A stretch of DNA of 64,000 nt from the NCBI GenBank assembly GCA_039795165.1, contig JBDKER010000001.1:62001-126000 (forward strand), given 5' to 3'. The position numbers were made by a program, and so were the translations under genes. The notes beneath the pieces were generated by a model. The model worked only from the letters and a program-made list of their open reading frames with translations. It made no database searches and was not told where the DNA came from. Origin of the DNA: V1-33 sp039795165. GTDB lineage: Bacteria; Verrucomicrobiota; Verrucomicrobiia; Verrucomicrobiales; V1-33. This document shows, piece by piece, positions 44,107 to 53,487 of the stretch; the stretch's first letter is position 1; each line of letters starts with the position of its first letter.

Positions 44107-46215
44107 TCAGACTCCCAGCAGCTTGTCGAGGGCGGAGTCGCGCACGGCACCGGCACGGACGGCCTCGCGGTAGTGGCGGCGCGCCGTTTCAAGGTCCGGA
44201 GGATCCGATGTGGCGAAGATCACGGCGAGATTGAAATGCGCATCGGCACAGTCCGGATCCACGGCGACGGCCTTTTCAAAGTGGGCGCGGGCGGTCGGCC
44301 GGTTGCCCTGCTTGACGAGAATGAGGCCGAGGGTGTGCCATGCTGCCGATTGATTGGGGTTGATCTTGAGGCCTGTCTCGATTTCCCCGGCGGCCTCGTC
44401 TAGCTTGCCCTGCCGGAGGTAGGCGACTCCGAGGAGGTAATGGGAGAAATCGTTGTCGAAATCGTAGGCCTGCGCCTTGCGGAGAGTTTCGGAGGCTTCC
44501 TCGAGCTTCCCGAGCTTGAGTTGGGTGACCCCGAGGTTGCAGAGGGCGTAAACATTCTGCGGTTCCACGGTGAGAATGCGGCGGAACGAATTCTCGGCGT
44601 CCTCGAACGCACCCGTCTTGAAGTATTCCTCGGCAGTGATGGCATGCGTCTTCAGTTCCGGACTGAGTCCAGCCCGGTCCTTCGCTCCATTCGGTTCCGG
44701 AGCTTCCGTGGTGAGCGGCTGGGAAGGTGCTGCCGAATCGTCCACCATGAACAACTCCCTGCCATCCGCACTGGTCATCAGCTTGCTGACCTGCGTCGAG
44801 GTGAGCACGTCCCGCTGTTCCTTGGAAAGGGTCACGGGAGCTGCCATTTCATTAACGGCCCGCAGCATCTTGTCCGATTCCGCGCCCATTTCCTTCAGCT
44901 GCGCAAAGACGCCGTCGCGGTTGAGTTCGTCCATGAGGTTCTGCCGGGCCCGTTCGCGCCGGGCCTGCTGCTTGAGCTGCTGGAGAATGATTTCACGGAG
45001 CACCTGGTTTTCGGCGATGGCGTCCTGCTCCGGGAGCGTGCCGGCCGCTCCGCTGTCGGCCAACCGCTTGGACGTCGCTTCCAGGCGCATCCTGAGCGAC
45101 GCAATCTGCTGGCGGTATTCCTCGTTTTCCTGCTGGATGCCGAGAACGGAATCCTGAACCGATTTGAGCTGTTCCTTGAGCGAAGCGATTTCCTGCTGGT
45201 CTTTCTGCTGGGCTCCGGTGAGTTCCGCCATCCGGCTCTGGGCGGTGGCCAACTCGCGTTTCAGGCGCTGGTTTTCCTCGAGAATCCTGAGCTTCTCGGG
45301 AGCTTTGCCGCCGTCTTCTCCCGCAAGCAAGGCAGTGACCTGATCGCGTTCCCGCCGGAGGCTGTCCCGTTCTTCCGTGATGGTCTTGATTTCCGCATAC
45401 GCTTTCGTCAGTTCCGCGGCCATTTCTTCGGTGCGCTGATTGGCCGCTGCTAGCTTGTCGGTGGCCTCCTTGAGGGCGGTCTGGAGCTGATCGATTTTGG
45501 TGACGAGTTCCTTCTGGCGGCGCTTCTCGGCGGCGTCGGCAGTGGCGACGCGGTCCCTCGCTTCGACAAGGCGTTCCCGTAGCTGTTTTTCGCTGGTACG
45601 GGAGTCAAGCAACTCGGCGCGGGTGCTGCGGAGTTCCTCTTCCTTGGCTCCCAGTGACGTGAGGATTTCCTCGATCCGCTTCTCCTGCTTCTGGATGTGC
45701 TGGCCGAGAGCTTTCATGCGTTCCTCCATGACGACCTGGCCCGGCCGGGGCACGGCGTTGTCGTCATCCGGCGGATTCGGCTGAGTGAACGGGATATCGG
45801 GAGTTCGGACGCTGCCGATCAGACCGGCCGGAGACGGGGCGCCCCCGCTGGCGCGGCGCTGGATCTCCAGTTGGCGCACCTTTTCCATCTCCTCGAGGAT
45901 CTTGCGTCGGCGCATTTCGACAACCTCTGTATTCCACGACGGGTCCGTGGCGTACACGGCATTGAATAGGTCGCGGGCGTCCCTCATTTTGTAGTAGGCG
46001 GCGGCAAATTCACCCCTCTCACGCAGTTTTTCGCCCTCCGTCATGAGAGTGTGTCCTTCCAGATAAAGGCTGGCGACGCCAGACTTGCCGGATTGCAGAC
46101 GCACCGCGGGAGGTTGGGCCGCAGGGCTCTGCGCCGCAATCCGGAACGGTTGCAGGGTTCCCGCGACGCCAAGGCAGACAAGCAGGCGGAAAGGAGAGGG
46201 GCCGGACAGATTCAT
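44107..46215 (-). CDS. exported coiled-coil and TPR protein
   Basis: The 702-residue protein has a signal peptide (ending near residue 28, IAAQ). A long alpha-helical coiled coil spans about residues 160-400, rich in Glu, Gln, Arg and Lys. Four tetratricopeptide repeats lie at 540-690 (for example NVYALCNLGVTQLKLGKLEE and AAWHTLGLILVKQGNRPTA). The arrangement suggests a periplasmic scaffold. It heads a minus-strand series leading into gmk and coaC, 46 bases apart. I do not know a named family with this full architecture. Confidence 0.75.
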   Translation of the reverse strand: MNLSGPSPFRLLVCLGVAGTLQPFRIAAQSPAAQPPAVRLQSGKSGVASLYLEGHTLMTEGEKLRERGEFAAAYYKMRDARDLFNAVYATDPSWNTEVVEMRRRKILEEMEKVRQLEIQRRASGGAPSPAGLIGSVRTPDIPFTQPNPPDDDNAVPRPGQVVMEERMKALGQHIQKQEKRIEEILTSLGAKEEELRSTRAELLDSRTSEKQLRERLVEARDRVATADAAEKRRQKELVTKIDQLQTALKEATDKLAAANQRTEEMAAELTKAYAEIKTITEERDSLRRERDQVTALLAGEDGGKAPEKLRILEENQRLKRELATAQSRMAELTGAQQKDQQEIASLKEQLKSVQDSVLGIQQENEEYRQQIASLRMRLEATSKRLADSGAAGTLPEQDAIAENQVLREIILQQLKQQARRERARQNLMDELNRDGVFAQLKEMGAESDKMLRAVNEMAAPVTLSKEQRDVLTSTQVSKLMTSADGRELFMVDDSAAPSQPLTTEAPEPNGAKDRAGLSPELKTHAITAEEYFKTGAFEDAENSFRRILTVEPQNVYALCNLGVTQLKLGKLEEASETLRKAQAYDFDNDFSHYLLGVAYLRQGKLDEAAGEIETGLKINPNQSAAWHTLGLILVKQGNRPTARAHFEKAVAVDPDCADAHFNLAVIFATSDPPDLETARRHYREAVRAGAVRDSALDKLLGV

Positions 46216-46334
46216 GGCGCGTTGTAACGGGAAGGTGGACAGTAGGGATTTTCCCGAGTGTCCGCAATGCCATGTTCAGCCCGCTGGAAAAATGTCCGCG
46301 AGCAAAAATTTTTGTTTTCCATGCAACTTGGAGA

Positions 46335-46367
46335 TTGAAACGCGCGTCCGAATCAGGCAAATTTAAT
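46335..46367 (+). promoter_or_regulatory. weak promoter candidate for the DUF3127 gene
   Basis: TTGAAA at 46335-46340 and TTTAAT at 46362-46367 resemble -35 and -10 boxes, but the 21-base spacing is too long for a good sigma-70 promoter. The 210-base divergent region (46216-46425) is otherwise AT-rich compared with its surroundings and holds no gene. It also serves the coiled-coil/TPR gene on the other strand. Confidence 0.3.
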
Positions 46368-46425
46368 TCTTCGGGCTGCAACTGGCGGCCGACTATTCAA
46401 TACCCACTTCAATCATCCCGTTCCC

Positions 46426-46953
46426 ATGGCATTCGAACTGGAAGGCACGCTCAAGGTTGTGATGGAGACGCAGACGTTCGGCAGCGGTTTCGTTAAACGC
46501 GAATTCGTAGTCACGATCGGCGAGGACCGCTACCCGCAGGACATCAAGCTGGAATTCGTCAAGGACAAGGTTTCGCTCCTCGACCGCTACAAGCCCGGCC
46601 AGAAGGTGAAGGTCGGTTTCGACCTTCGTGGCGGCGAGCATAACGGACGCTACTATGTCAATCTCCAGGCATGGCGGATCCACCCTGCTGATGGTACTGA
46701 CGGTTCCGGTGGTTCCGCTGAGGGGCAGACCCCATCGACGCGTTCGGCACCCTCGCAGGAACGCAGCGGCCCACGGCCTCCACGCCAGGTGGGCAGTGGT
46801 GGGGACCGGGGAGACCGGGCGGGCGGCAACGACCGATGGGATCGCGGTGGATCACGCGATGGGGGCCGGGACGGCGGTCGCCCCAAGCGCGGGGAACAGG
46901 AATTCCGGGGCCGGAAAGGTGGACACACCGAGGAAGACGACATTGACTTCTGA
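46426..46953 (+). CDS. DUF3127 OB-fold protein with SSB-like acidic tip
   Basis: The 175-residue protein has an N-terminal OB-fold domain of about 85 residues matching DUF3127, with SGFVKREFVVTIGEDRYPQD and GGEHNGRYYVNLQAWRIHP. A Gly/Arg/Asp-rich disordered linker follows. The protein ends EEDDIDF, an acidic tip of the kind that SSB uses to recruit partners. DUF3127 is common in Bacteroidetes. I infer that this protein binds nucleic acid and docks replication or repair proteins. It is followed 31 bases later by the phosphoesterase gene on the same strand. Confidence 0.82.
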   Translation: MAFELEGTLKVVMETQTFGSGFVKREFVVTIGEDRYPQDIKLEFVKDKVSLLDRYKPGQKVKVGFDLRGGEHNGRYYVNLQAWRIHPADGTDGSGGSAEGQTPSTRSAPSQERSGPRPPRQVGSGGDRGDRAGGNDRWDRGGSRDGGRDGGRPKRGEQEFRGRKGGHTEEDDIDF

Positions 46954-46984
46954 AAACTCCTATGAGTCTCCGGCGAGTGCCGCC

Positions 46985-47902
46985 ATGACACGGTCCGGTT
47001 TTCTCCGGTTCCTCGGTGCAGGGACCCTTGCGCCGGCAGTTCTCACGCAGGCCGCCGGAAATGGAGAAGTGTTGCGCTTCGGGCTCCTCACGGATTGCCA
47101 GTACGCTGACAGCGATACCCCGCCGGGTGGACTGAGTTCGCGTTTCTACCGCCGGTCACCCCAGAAGCTAGCCGACGAAATCGCGCGGTTCAATGCGATG
47201 ACCGATCTGGAGTTTCTGGTACACCTGGGTGATGCCATCGACCGCGACGAACGAAGTTTCGGGGTCGTCATGCCAATTTTCCGTTCGTCCCGGGTCCCAG
47301 TGCTGCATGTGGCCGGAAATCACGATTACTCGGTGGCGGACGGCATCAAGGAAAAGGTCCCCGCGCTGCTCGGAATGCCATCGCCATTCTACCGGAGGGA
47401 CTTCCGCAGGTGGCGTCTGCTCATGCTCGACGGGAATGCTGTCAGTCTGTTCGCATGGCCGGAAGGGTCGCCTCAGCATGGGGAAGCGCTGGCCTTCCGG
47501 AAGGCTGCGGGTGGCACGCTGCCGGATTACAATGGCGGCATGGGTGGTCCACAGCTCGCGTGGTTGCGATCCGAACTGGCCGAGGCGCGTAGCAGGGGGC
47601 TGCGGTGCCTGCTCTGCTGCCACTACCCACTGCTTCCGCAGGACGGGCATGTTCTCTGGGATGCACCCGCCGCGCTGGCGCTGCTCCGTGATTTCAAGGA
47701 CGTCGTCGCTGCATGGTTCAATGGCCATAATCACGCCGGCGGCTATGTGACCACTGACGGGATCCACTTCCTGACGTTCCGCGGCATGGTCGAAAAAGAT
47801 TCCAGTGCCGCCGCCCGCATCGAATGCTTTGCCGACCGCATCGTGGTCACCGGATTCGGCCGGGAACCATCACGAATTCTGCCGCTGTCCGCCGGAGTAT
47901 AG
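46985..47902 (+). CDS. calcineurin-like metallophosphoesterase, ADPRibase-Mn-like
   Basis: The 305-residue protein has a short hydrophobic N-terminus (GFLRFLGAGTLAPAVLTQAA) that may export it. The metal motifs are LLTDCQYAD, LVHLGDAIDR, VAGNHDYS, CCHYPLLP and FNGHNHAGG. DCQYAD and the following FYRRSPQKL closely resemble ADP-ribose/CDP-alcohol diphosphatases of the ADPRibase-Mn class. An in-frame TTG at 46943 would overlap the DUF3127 gene. ATG 46985 is preferred. The actual nucleotide substrate is untested. Confidence 0.83.
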   Translation: MTRSGFLRFLGAGTLAPAVLTQAAGNGEVLRFGLLTDCQYADSDTPPGGLSSRFYRRSPQKLADEIARFNAMTDLEFLVHLGDAIDRDERSFGVVMPIFRSSRVPVLHVAGNHDYSVADGIKEKVPALLGMPSPFYRRDFRRWRLLMLDGNAVSLFAWPEGSPQHGEALAFRKAAGGTLPDYNGGMGGPQLAWLRSELAEARSRGLRCLLCCHYPLLPQDGHVLWDAPAALALLRDFKDVVAAWFNGHNHAGGYVTTDGIHFLTFRGMVEKDSSAAARIECFADRIVVTGFGREPSRILPLSAGV

Positions 47903-47961
47903 CAGCCGCCGGGTTCCAATCGGAACTTGCCTGCAGTGAACCTGCCCGCTAGCTTCCGGCT

Positions 47962-50094
47962 ATGGTTTCTATGAAAATTACAATCAGCCGGGCGGTTTTT
48001 GGGTGGATTCTCGGGTTCGCGGTGCTGGGTTTTGCGGGGCATGGCAAGGGACAGAGCCGATTCCGTTCGATGCCTGAGTATGAACGGTATGCGCGGTTCC
48101 GGAAGGAGGGTCCGGGATCATGGAAGAGTGGAGCGGTGCGGGGCCGCTGGCTGGAAGGCGGGGCGGCCTTTGTCTACGAGCACGACGGAAAGCGGTGGCG
48201 GTTTCAGGCGGAGGACGGGAAGATTGTGCCCGGGGAAGCTGATGCTGAAGACCGGGCACCCTCCAGAAGCGCCATCGATCATGCGGAAAGAGCGAGGGAA
48301 TGGAACAGCCGGCCCGACCGGGGGCGTCAGTTTCCATCGGCAACTTCGCCGGACGGATCCATGGTGGCCTACCACCGCAACCGGAACTTGTACGTCGGCG
48401 CAAGTGTGGGAGGGGCCACGGAGGCCATCACGACCGAGGGCAATGACCGCAACCGGCTGCGGTTCGGGTCGGCGAGCTGGGTCTACGGGGAAGAACTGTT
48501 TCAGAAGGCCGCAATCTGGTGGTCGGCCGACAGCCGACGCATTGCATTCTACCGGTTCGACGAATCGAAGGTCACCGATTACCATCTGACAAGGGACCAT
48601 ACGCAGCGGCAGACGACCCTCGAAACGGAACCCTATCCGAAAGCCGGGGCTCCGAATCCGGTCGCCGACCTCCTGATCTACGACCGGGAAACCCGCAGCA
48701 CGGTGACCGTGGATGTCCGCAGCGGGGCTCCGTTCAGCGACAGCGTGACCGGACATTATGTCTTCGCGGTGCAGTGGTCGCCGGACGGGCGCGAACTGCT
48801 CTTTCACCGGATGGATAGACGTCAGAAAATCCTTGAGTTATGCGCAGCCGAACCGGTCTCGGGAAAGGTCCGTGTGGTGTACCGCGAGGAACGCCCGCAG
48901 AGCTGGGTCGACTTTGAACTCGCGGCCCTCCGGTTCCTTGCCGACGGACGCGCTTTCCTGCGTGAATCGGACCGTTCCGGCTGGCGCAATCTCGTGCGGC
49001 ACGACCTCGCGGGTGGTTCCCCCGTCGAGATCACCAGACACCCCTTCGAAACCGCTGGGATTGTGCGCATCGACGAAGCAGCCAACACCATCTGGTACCT
49101 AACCCGCAGCGGCGATCATCACATGAAACTCCAGCTGCACCGGTGCGCACTCGACGGGTCGGGCGACACCCGTCTGACGGACCCCGCATGGCATCACGAG
49201 GTCAACATTGCCCCGGACGGCCGCCACTTTGCCGACATCGCCCAGCGGCACAACCATCCCCCGGTCACCCGCATCATCCGCCACGACGGAACGGTGGCCG
49301 CAGAGCTGGCGGTCAGCGACATCTCCGGGTGGACGGCCCTCGGTGGACGGATGGCCGAAATGTTCACGTTCAAATCGGCTGATGGAGCAACGGACCTGCA
49401 TGGCATGCTCCACTTTCCATCGGGCTTCGATCCCGCGCGGAAATGGCCGCTGCTCGTCAGCGTCTATGCCGGACCGGGCACCAATGCGGCCCGCGAAACC
49501 TTCAGCCTGCCCGCCGCAGCCACAGAAGCCGGATGGGTGGTCGCATCCCTCGACTCCCGCAGCGCTGCCGGCCGCGGAAGAGCCTTCCTCGACGCCATCT
49601 ACCAGAAGCTGGGCCAGGCCGAGGTGGACGATCAGGCCGCCGGCGTCAAGGCCCTCAAGGCCCGCCCGTACATCGATGGAAACCGGGTCGGAATCCACGG
49701 AACGTCGTACGGAGGAACCGTCTCCGCGCTGGCTCTGCTGCGTCATGCGGATACATTCCAAGCCGCCTGCACATCTTCCGGCGTGATGGACTTCCGAAAC
49801 TACGACAGCATCTACACGGAACGCTATCTCGGTCTACCCTCCGATTCGGCAGCGGCCTACAACGCCGCCAGCCCTCTGCCGCTCGCCCCCGGACTGACCG
49901 GAAGGCTCATGATCTTCTTCGGAACTGCTGACAACAATGTCCACCCGGCGAACTCGCTCCAGCTCATCCACTCCCTCCAGCAGGCAGGAAAATCCTGCGA
50001 AATCCAGATCGGGCCGGACCAGGGCCACGTCGCCATCAACGAGGAACGGCTCCTAGAATTCTTTTCGGATGCCCTCGGAGCAGGCCCCCGATGA
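47962..50094 (+). CDS. DPP4-type S9 prolyl oligopeptidase family peptidase
   Basis: The 710-residue peptidase has a signal sequence (about residues 1-30), a DPP4 N-terminal propeller, and an alpha/beta-hydrolase domain. The triad is Ser582 (GTSYGG), Asp657 (TADNNVHP) and His689 (DQGHVAIN). The DPP4 double-Glu motif appears as ASWVYGEELF. It should remove N-terminal dipeptides with Pro or Ala in position two, in the periplasm. The strand composition changes along this gene from G-rich to C-rich. It sits just upstream of the ribosomal cluster, without co-function. Confidence 0.9.
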   Translation: MVSMKITISRAVFGWILGFAVLGFAGHGKGQSRFRSMPEYERYARFRKEGPGSWKSGAVRGRWLEGGAAFVYEHDGKRWRFQAEDGKIVPGEADAEDRAPSRSAIDHAERAREWNSRPDRGRQFPSATSPDGSMVAYHRNRNLYVGASVGGATEAITTEGNDRNRLRFGSASWVYGEELFQKAAIWWSADSRRIAFYRFDESKVTDYHLTRDHTQRQTTLETEPYPKAGAPNPVADLLIYDRETRSTVTVDVRSGAPFSDSVTGHYVFAVQWSPDGRELLFHRMDRRQKILELCAAEPVSGKVRVVYREERPQSWVDFELAALRFLADGRAFLRESDRSGWRNLVRHDLAGGSPVEITRHPFETAGIVRIDEAANTIWYLTRSGDHHMKLQLHRCALDGSGDTRLTDPAWHHEVNIAPDGRHFADIAQRHNHPPVTRIIRHDGTVAAELAVSDISGWTALGGRMAEMFTFKSADGATDLHGMLHFPSGFDPARKWPLLVSVYAGPGTNAARETFSLPAAATEAGWVVASLDSRSAAGRGRAFLDAIYQKLGQAEVDDQAAGVKALKARPYIDGNRVGIHGTSYGGTVSALALLRHADTFQAACTSSGVMDFRNYDSIYTERYLGLPSDSAAAYNAASPLPLAPGLTGRLMIFFGTADNNVHPANSLQLIHSLQQAGKSCEIQIGPDQGHVAINEERLLEFFSDALGAGPR

Positions 50095-50315
50095 AAAAAC
50101 GCCAGCAGAACGAAAAAAGAGAAAAAACGGCTTGCGCAGAGCAGGCGGCCTACTAAGGTCGCCCCTCCTTCCTGCCCGGCCCCTCGCCGGGTGCACAGGA
50201 TTTATCGGGTGCGGCACCGGAAAAGTTGCCGCTGAAATGACGCAGGTGATACCTTAAGCGGTGGCGCTGGCTCTCCCGGTTCTTCCTTTGTATGGAAAAC
50301 CAATACCTTTCAGCC
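50095..50315 (+). promoter_or_regulatory. leader region of the str-S10-spc cluster
   Basis: This 221-base region must hold the main promoter of the ribosomal cluster. Visible elements are an A-rich tract just after the peptidase stop, a perfect stem CCCGGC/GCCGGG with a five-base loop (50175-50191) and a weak TTGCCG at 50225-50230. I see no strong -10 box. The stem has no T-run behind it. It could be a regulatory leader hairpin, but this is a guess. Confidence 0.35.
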
Positions 50316-50732
50316 ATGCCCACCATCAACCAGCTCATCAACAAGGGTCGCCACCCCAAGCGCTACAAGTCGAAGTCGCCCGCGCTGGAGGACTGCCCGC
50401 AGCGTCGCGGCGTCTGCCTGCAGGTGATGACCCGCACACCCAAAAAGCCAAACTCCGCTCTCCGGAAAGTGGCCAAGGTGCGCCTCACCAACGGATTTGA
50501 AGTCATTGCCTACATCGGCGGTGAAGGACACAACCTGCAGGAACACTCCATTGTTCTCGTGCGCGGCGGTCGGGTCAAAGACCTTCCCGGTGTCCGGTAT
50601 CACATCGTCCGTGGTTCGCTCGATTGCCTAGGCGTCGATAAGCGTCGTCAGGGCCGCTCAAAATACGGAGCGAAGCGTCCGAAGCCGGGCCAGGCAGCCG
50701 CCGCAGCAGCCAAGGGCAAAGGCAAGAAATAA
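50316..50732 (+). CDS. rpsL: 30S ribosomal protein S12
   Basis: The 138-residue decoding-site protein contains RTPKKPNSALRKVAKVRLTN, including the lysine where streptomycin resistance arises, and VKDLPGVRYHIVRG. The C-terminus is a Lys/Ala-rich extension (AAAAAAKGKGKK). It begins the cluster. ATG 50316 gives MPTINQLINKG. An ATG at 50292 in frame is less likely. No Shine-Dalgarno site precedes it. Confidence 0.98.
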   Translation: MPTINQLINKGRHPKRYKSKSPALEDCPQRRGVCLQVMTRTPKKPNSALRKVAKVRLTNGFEVIAYIGGEGHNLQEHSIVLVRGGRVKDLPGVRYHIVRGSLDCLGVDKRRQGRSKYGAKRPKPGQAAAAAAKGKGKK

Positions 50733-50768
50733 TCATCCTCCGATCGTCATCCATTTCATTTCAGGCTT

Positions 50769-51242
50769 ATGGCTCGCAGAAAACGCGTTTACAAGAAAGC
50801 GGACCTCCGTGACTCCCGCTACGATAGTCCCCTCGTCGCTAAACTGATCACCCGACTCATGGTTGAGGGCAAACGCTCCATCGCTGAGCGCATTGTCTAC
50901 GCTGCCATCGACAGGGTGAACGAAAAGAGCGAAACGGTCGATCCTCTCGAGGTCGTCAACCGGGCCATCGAGAACGCTAAGCCGCGCCTTGAAGTGAAAA
51001 GCCGCCGGGTCGGTGGTGCCACCTACCAAGTCCCCCTCGAAGTCGCTCCTGAGCGCAGCGAAAGTCTCGCCATGCGCTGGATCATCGGATTCGCCCGCAA
51101 CCGCAAGGGAACGCCGATGCACGTTGCTCTCGCGAACGAAATCCGCGAGGCCGCCAATGCCACCGGCAATGCCATCCGCAAACGCGACGACGTCCACAAG
51201 ATGGCCCAGGCCAACCGCGCCTTCGCTCACTTCCGCTGGTAA
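50769..51242 (+). CDS. rpsG: 30S ribosomal protein S7
   Basis: The 157-residue primary 16S 3'-domain binder shows DSPLVAKLITRLMVEGKRS, PRLEVKSRRVGGATYQVP and the C-terminal ANRAFAHFRW. It sits 36 bases after rpsL and 45 before fusA, as in the standard str order. Confidence 0.98.
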   Translation: MARRKRVYKKADLRDSRYDSPLVAKLITRLMVEGKRSIAERIVYAAIDRVNEKSETVDPLEVVNRAIENAKPRLEVKSRRVGGATYQVPLEVAPERSESLAMRWIIGFARNRKGTPMHVALANEIREAANATGNAIRKRDDVHKMAQANRAFAHFRW

Positions 51243-51287
51243 GAAGCCGTTCTTCACGATTCCAAAGTTTCCCATTTTCTGAACCGC

Positions 51288-53453
51288 ATGTCCACGAACC
51301 CGAACAGTCCGAAACGCCAGTTTCCGCTCGAGCACACCCGCAACATCGGGATCTCGGCGCACATTGACGCCGGCAAGACGACCCTGACCGAGCGGATTCT
51401 TTTCTACACCGGAATGATCCACAAGATCGGTGAGGTGCACGACGGTGCGGCGACTACCGACTGGATGGAACAGGAAAAGGAACGCGGCATCACGATCACT
51501 TCCGCCGCCGTTACCGCGAGCTGGAAACAGATCCCGACCGAAGGGGTCTTCAAGATGTACGAAGGCATCAACCACCGCATCAACATCATCGATACCCCGG
51601 GGCACGTTGACTTCACCGCTGAGGTGGAGCGCTCGCTGCGGGTTCTCGACGGGGTGATTCTTGTGTACTGCGGCGTGGCCGGTGTGCAGCCCCAGTCGGA
51701 AACCGTCTGGCGTCAGGCCACCAAGTACAAGGTTCCCCGGATGGCGTTCGTGAACAAAATGGACCGAACCGGTGCGAACTTCGACCGGGTCGTTCAGGAC
51801 ATCCGCACGAAACTTGGAGCCCGCGCCTGCCCGATTCTCATTCCCATTGGAGCCGAAGACCAACTCCAGGGCCAAATCGACGTCGTTGGCATGAAGGCCA
51901 TCAAGTACCTCGACAACGACAAGCTAGGATCGACCTACGTCTGCGAGGAACTCACCCCGGACCAGCGCGAAACCGCGGAAGTCGCCTACGAATACCTCAA
52001 GGATTCCCTCTGCGACGTCGACGAAGAATTGGGCATGATGTTCCTCGAAGAGAAGCCGATCAGCGTCAAGGATGTCAAATCCGCCCTGCGCCGTGCGGTT
52101 ATCGCCAATCAAATCGTTCCCGTCATCGGTGGATCCGCCTTCAAAAACAAGGGCGTTCAGGGTCTCATGGATGCCGTCGTGGACTACCTCCCCAGCCCGC
52201 TCGACATTGAATCCGCCATCGGCCAGGATCCGGATGACGAAGCCATCAAGATCGAGGCCGTCACGAGCGATCACGAGAAATTTGTCTCCCTTGCGTTCAA
52301 GCTCTGGTCCGACAAGTTCGTCGGAAAACTGGTGTTCTTCCGCGTCTATTCCGGAACCGTTTCGAAGGGCGATGTTGTCTACAACCCGCGCACCAGAAAG
52401 CGGGAACGGATCGGTCGACTCATTCAGATCCAGGCAGCCCAGCACACGGACATTGAAACCTGTTATGCCGGGGACATCGCGGCCATCGTGGGAATCAAGG
52501 ACGTCCGCACGGGGGATACCCTCTGCAACGAGGACCGGGAAATGCTCCTCGAGCCTCCCACTTTCCCGGAACCGGTCATCAGCATGTCTGTGGAGCCGAA
52601 TTCCAAGGCCGACCAGGAGAAGATGGCCGTTGCTCTCTCCCGTCTCTCGGATGAAGATCCAACGTTTGTGGTGCGCACCGACGAGGAAACCGGGCAGACC
52701 ATCATCGCCGGGATGGGCGAACTCCACCTCGAAATCATCTGCGACCGCCTCAAGCGCGAGTTCAAAGTGGACGTGACCGCCGGCAAACCGCAGATCGCCT
52801 ACCGCGAAACGATTACCAAGGGTGCCGACTACGTTCACGGAAAACTGGTTAAGCAGAGCGGTGGTCGCGGACAGTACGGCCACGTGGTCATCAACCTGAA
52901 GCCCAACGAGAAAGGCAAAGGTTTCACCTACGAAAACAAAATTGTAGGCGGTGCCATTCCCAAGGAATACCACAAGGCCTGTCTCGAGGGTGTCGAGGAA
53001 GCCCTTCACAATGGTGTGGTCGCTGGATACCCAGTTGTCGACGTGCATGTCGATCTGGTGGACGGATCCTACCACGAAGTCGACTCCAATGAAAACGCCT
53101 TCAAGATGGCTGGCATCTTCGCGATGAAGGAAGCCATGAAGAAATGCGGTCCCCAGCTGCTCGAGCCCATCATGGCGGTAGAGGTGTCTACGCCGGAAGA
53201 CTATCAGGGTGACATCATGGGTGACCTCAACAAGCGCCGCGGAAAGATCAACGGCATGGAAACGCGCGACAACGCCGCGGTACTCCGTGCCGACGTGCCC
53301 CTCGCGGAAATGTTCGGCTATGCCACCGCCATTCGCACGGTCTCCCAGGGACGCGCCAATTATTCCATGACCCCAAGTCACTTCGACCCGGTTCCCAACA
53401 ATATTGTGGAACAGGTCGTCGAACAGCGCGGCGGCAAAGCAGCCCGCGCCTGA
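51288..53453 (+). CDS. fusA: elongation factor G
   Basis: The 721-residue translational GTPase drives translocation and ribosome recycling. The GTPase motifs are AHIDAGKTT (24-32), DTPGHVDFT and NKMDRTGAN. GGRGQYGHVVI marks domain IV and ELLEPIMAVEVSTPEDYQGD-like LLEPIMAVEVSTPEDYQG marks domain V. tuf, usually next in the str operon, does not follow. rpsJ does. Confidence 0.97.
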   Translation: MSTNPNSPKRQFPLEHTRNIGISAHIDAGKTTLTERILFYTGMIHKIGEVHDGAATTDWMEQEKERGITITSAAVTASWKQIPTEGVFKMYEGINHRINIIDTPGHVDFTAEVERSLRVLDGVILVYCGVAGVQPQSETVWRQATKYKVPRMAFVNKMDRTGANFDRVVQDIRTKLGARACPILIPIGAEDQLQGQIDVVGMKAIKYLDNDKLGSTYVCEELTPDQRETAEVAYEYLKDSLCDVDEELGMMFLEEKPISVKDVKSALRRAVIANQIVPVIGGSAFKNKGVQGLMDAVVDYLPSPLDIESAIGQDPDDEAIKIEAVTSDHEKFVSLAFKLWSDKFVGKLVFFRVYSGTVSKGDVVYNPRTRKRERIGRLIQIQAAQHTDIETCYAGDIAAIVGIKDVRTGDTLCNEDREMLLEPPTFPEPVISMSVEPNSKADQEKMAVALSRLSDEDPTFVVRTDEETGQTIIAGMGELHLEIICDRLKREFKVDVTAGKPQIAYRETITKGADYVHGKLVKQSGGRGQYGHVVINLKPNEKGKGFTYENKIVGGAIPKEYHKACLEGVEEALHNGVVAGYPVVDVHVDLVDGSYHEVDSNENAFKMAGIFAMKEAMKKCGPQLLEPIMAVEVSTPEDYQGDIMGDLNKRRGKINGMETRDNAAVLRADVPLAEMFGYATAIRTVSQGRANYSMTPSHFDPVPNNIVEQVVEQRGGKAARA

Positions 53454-53487
53454 TCCAGCCAAACCTTCCACGTTCTTTCTGAATCCC

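Noticed and set aside
47911..47925. GTTCC/GGAAC hairpin before the DPP4-type gene
   Set aside because: The five-base stem with a short T-poor tail is too weak to call a terminator.
50091..50156. 21-residue frame MKKRQQNEKREKTACAEQAAY after the peptidase gene
   Set aside because: It begins in an ATGA overlap and is Lys-rich, but I have no support for translation. It may be just the A-rich tract.
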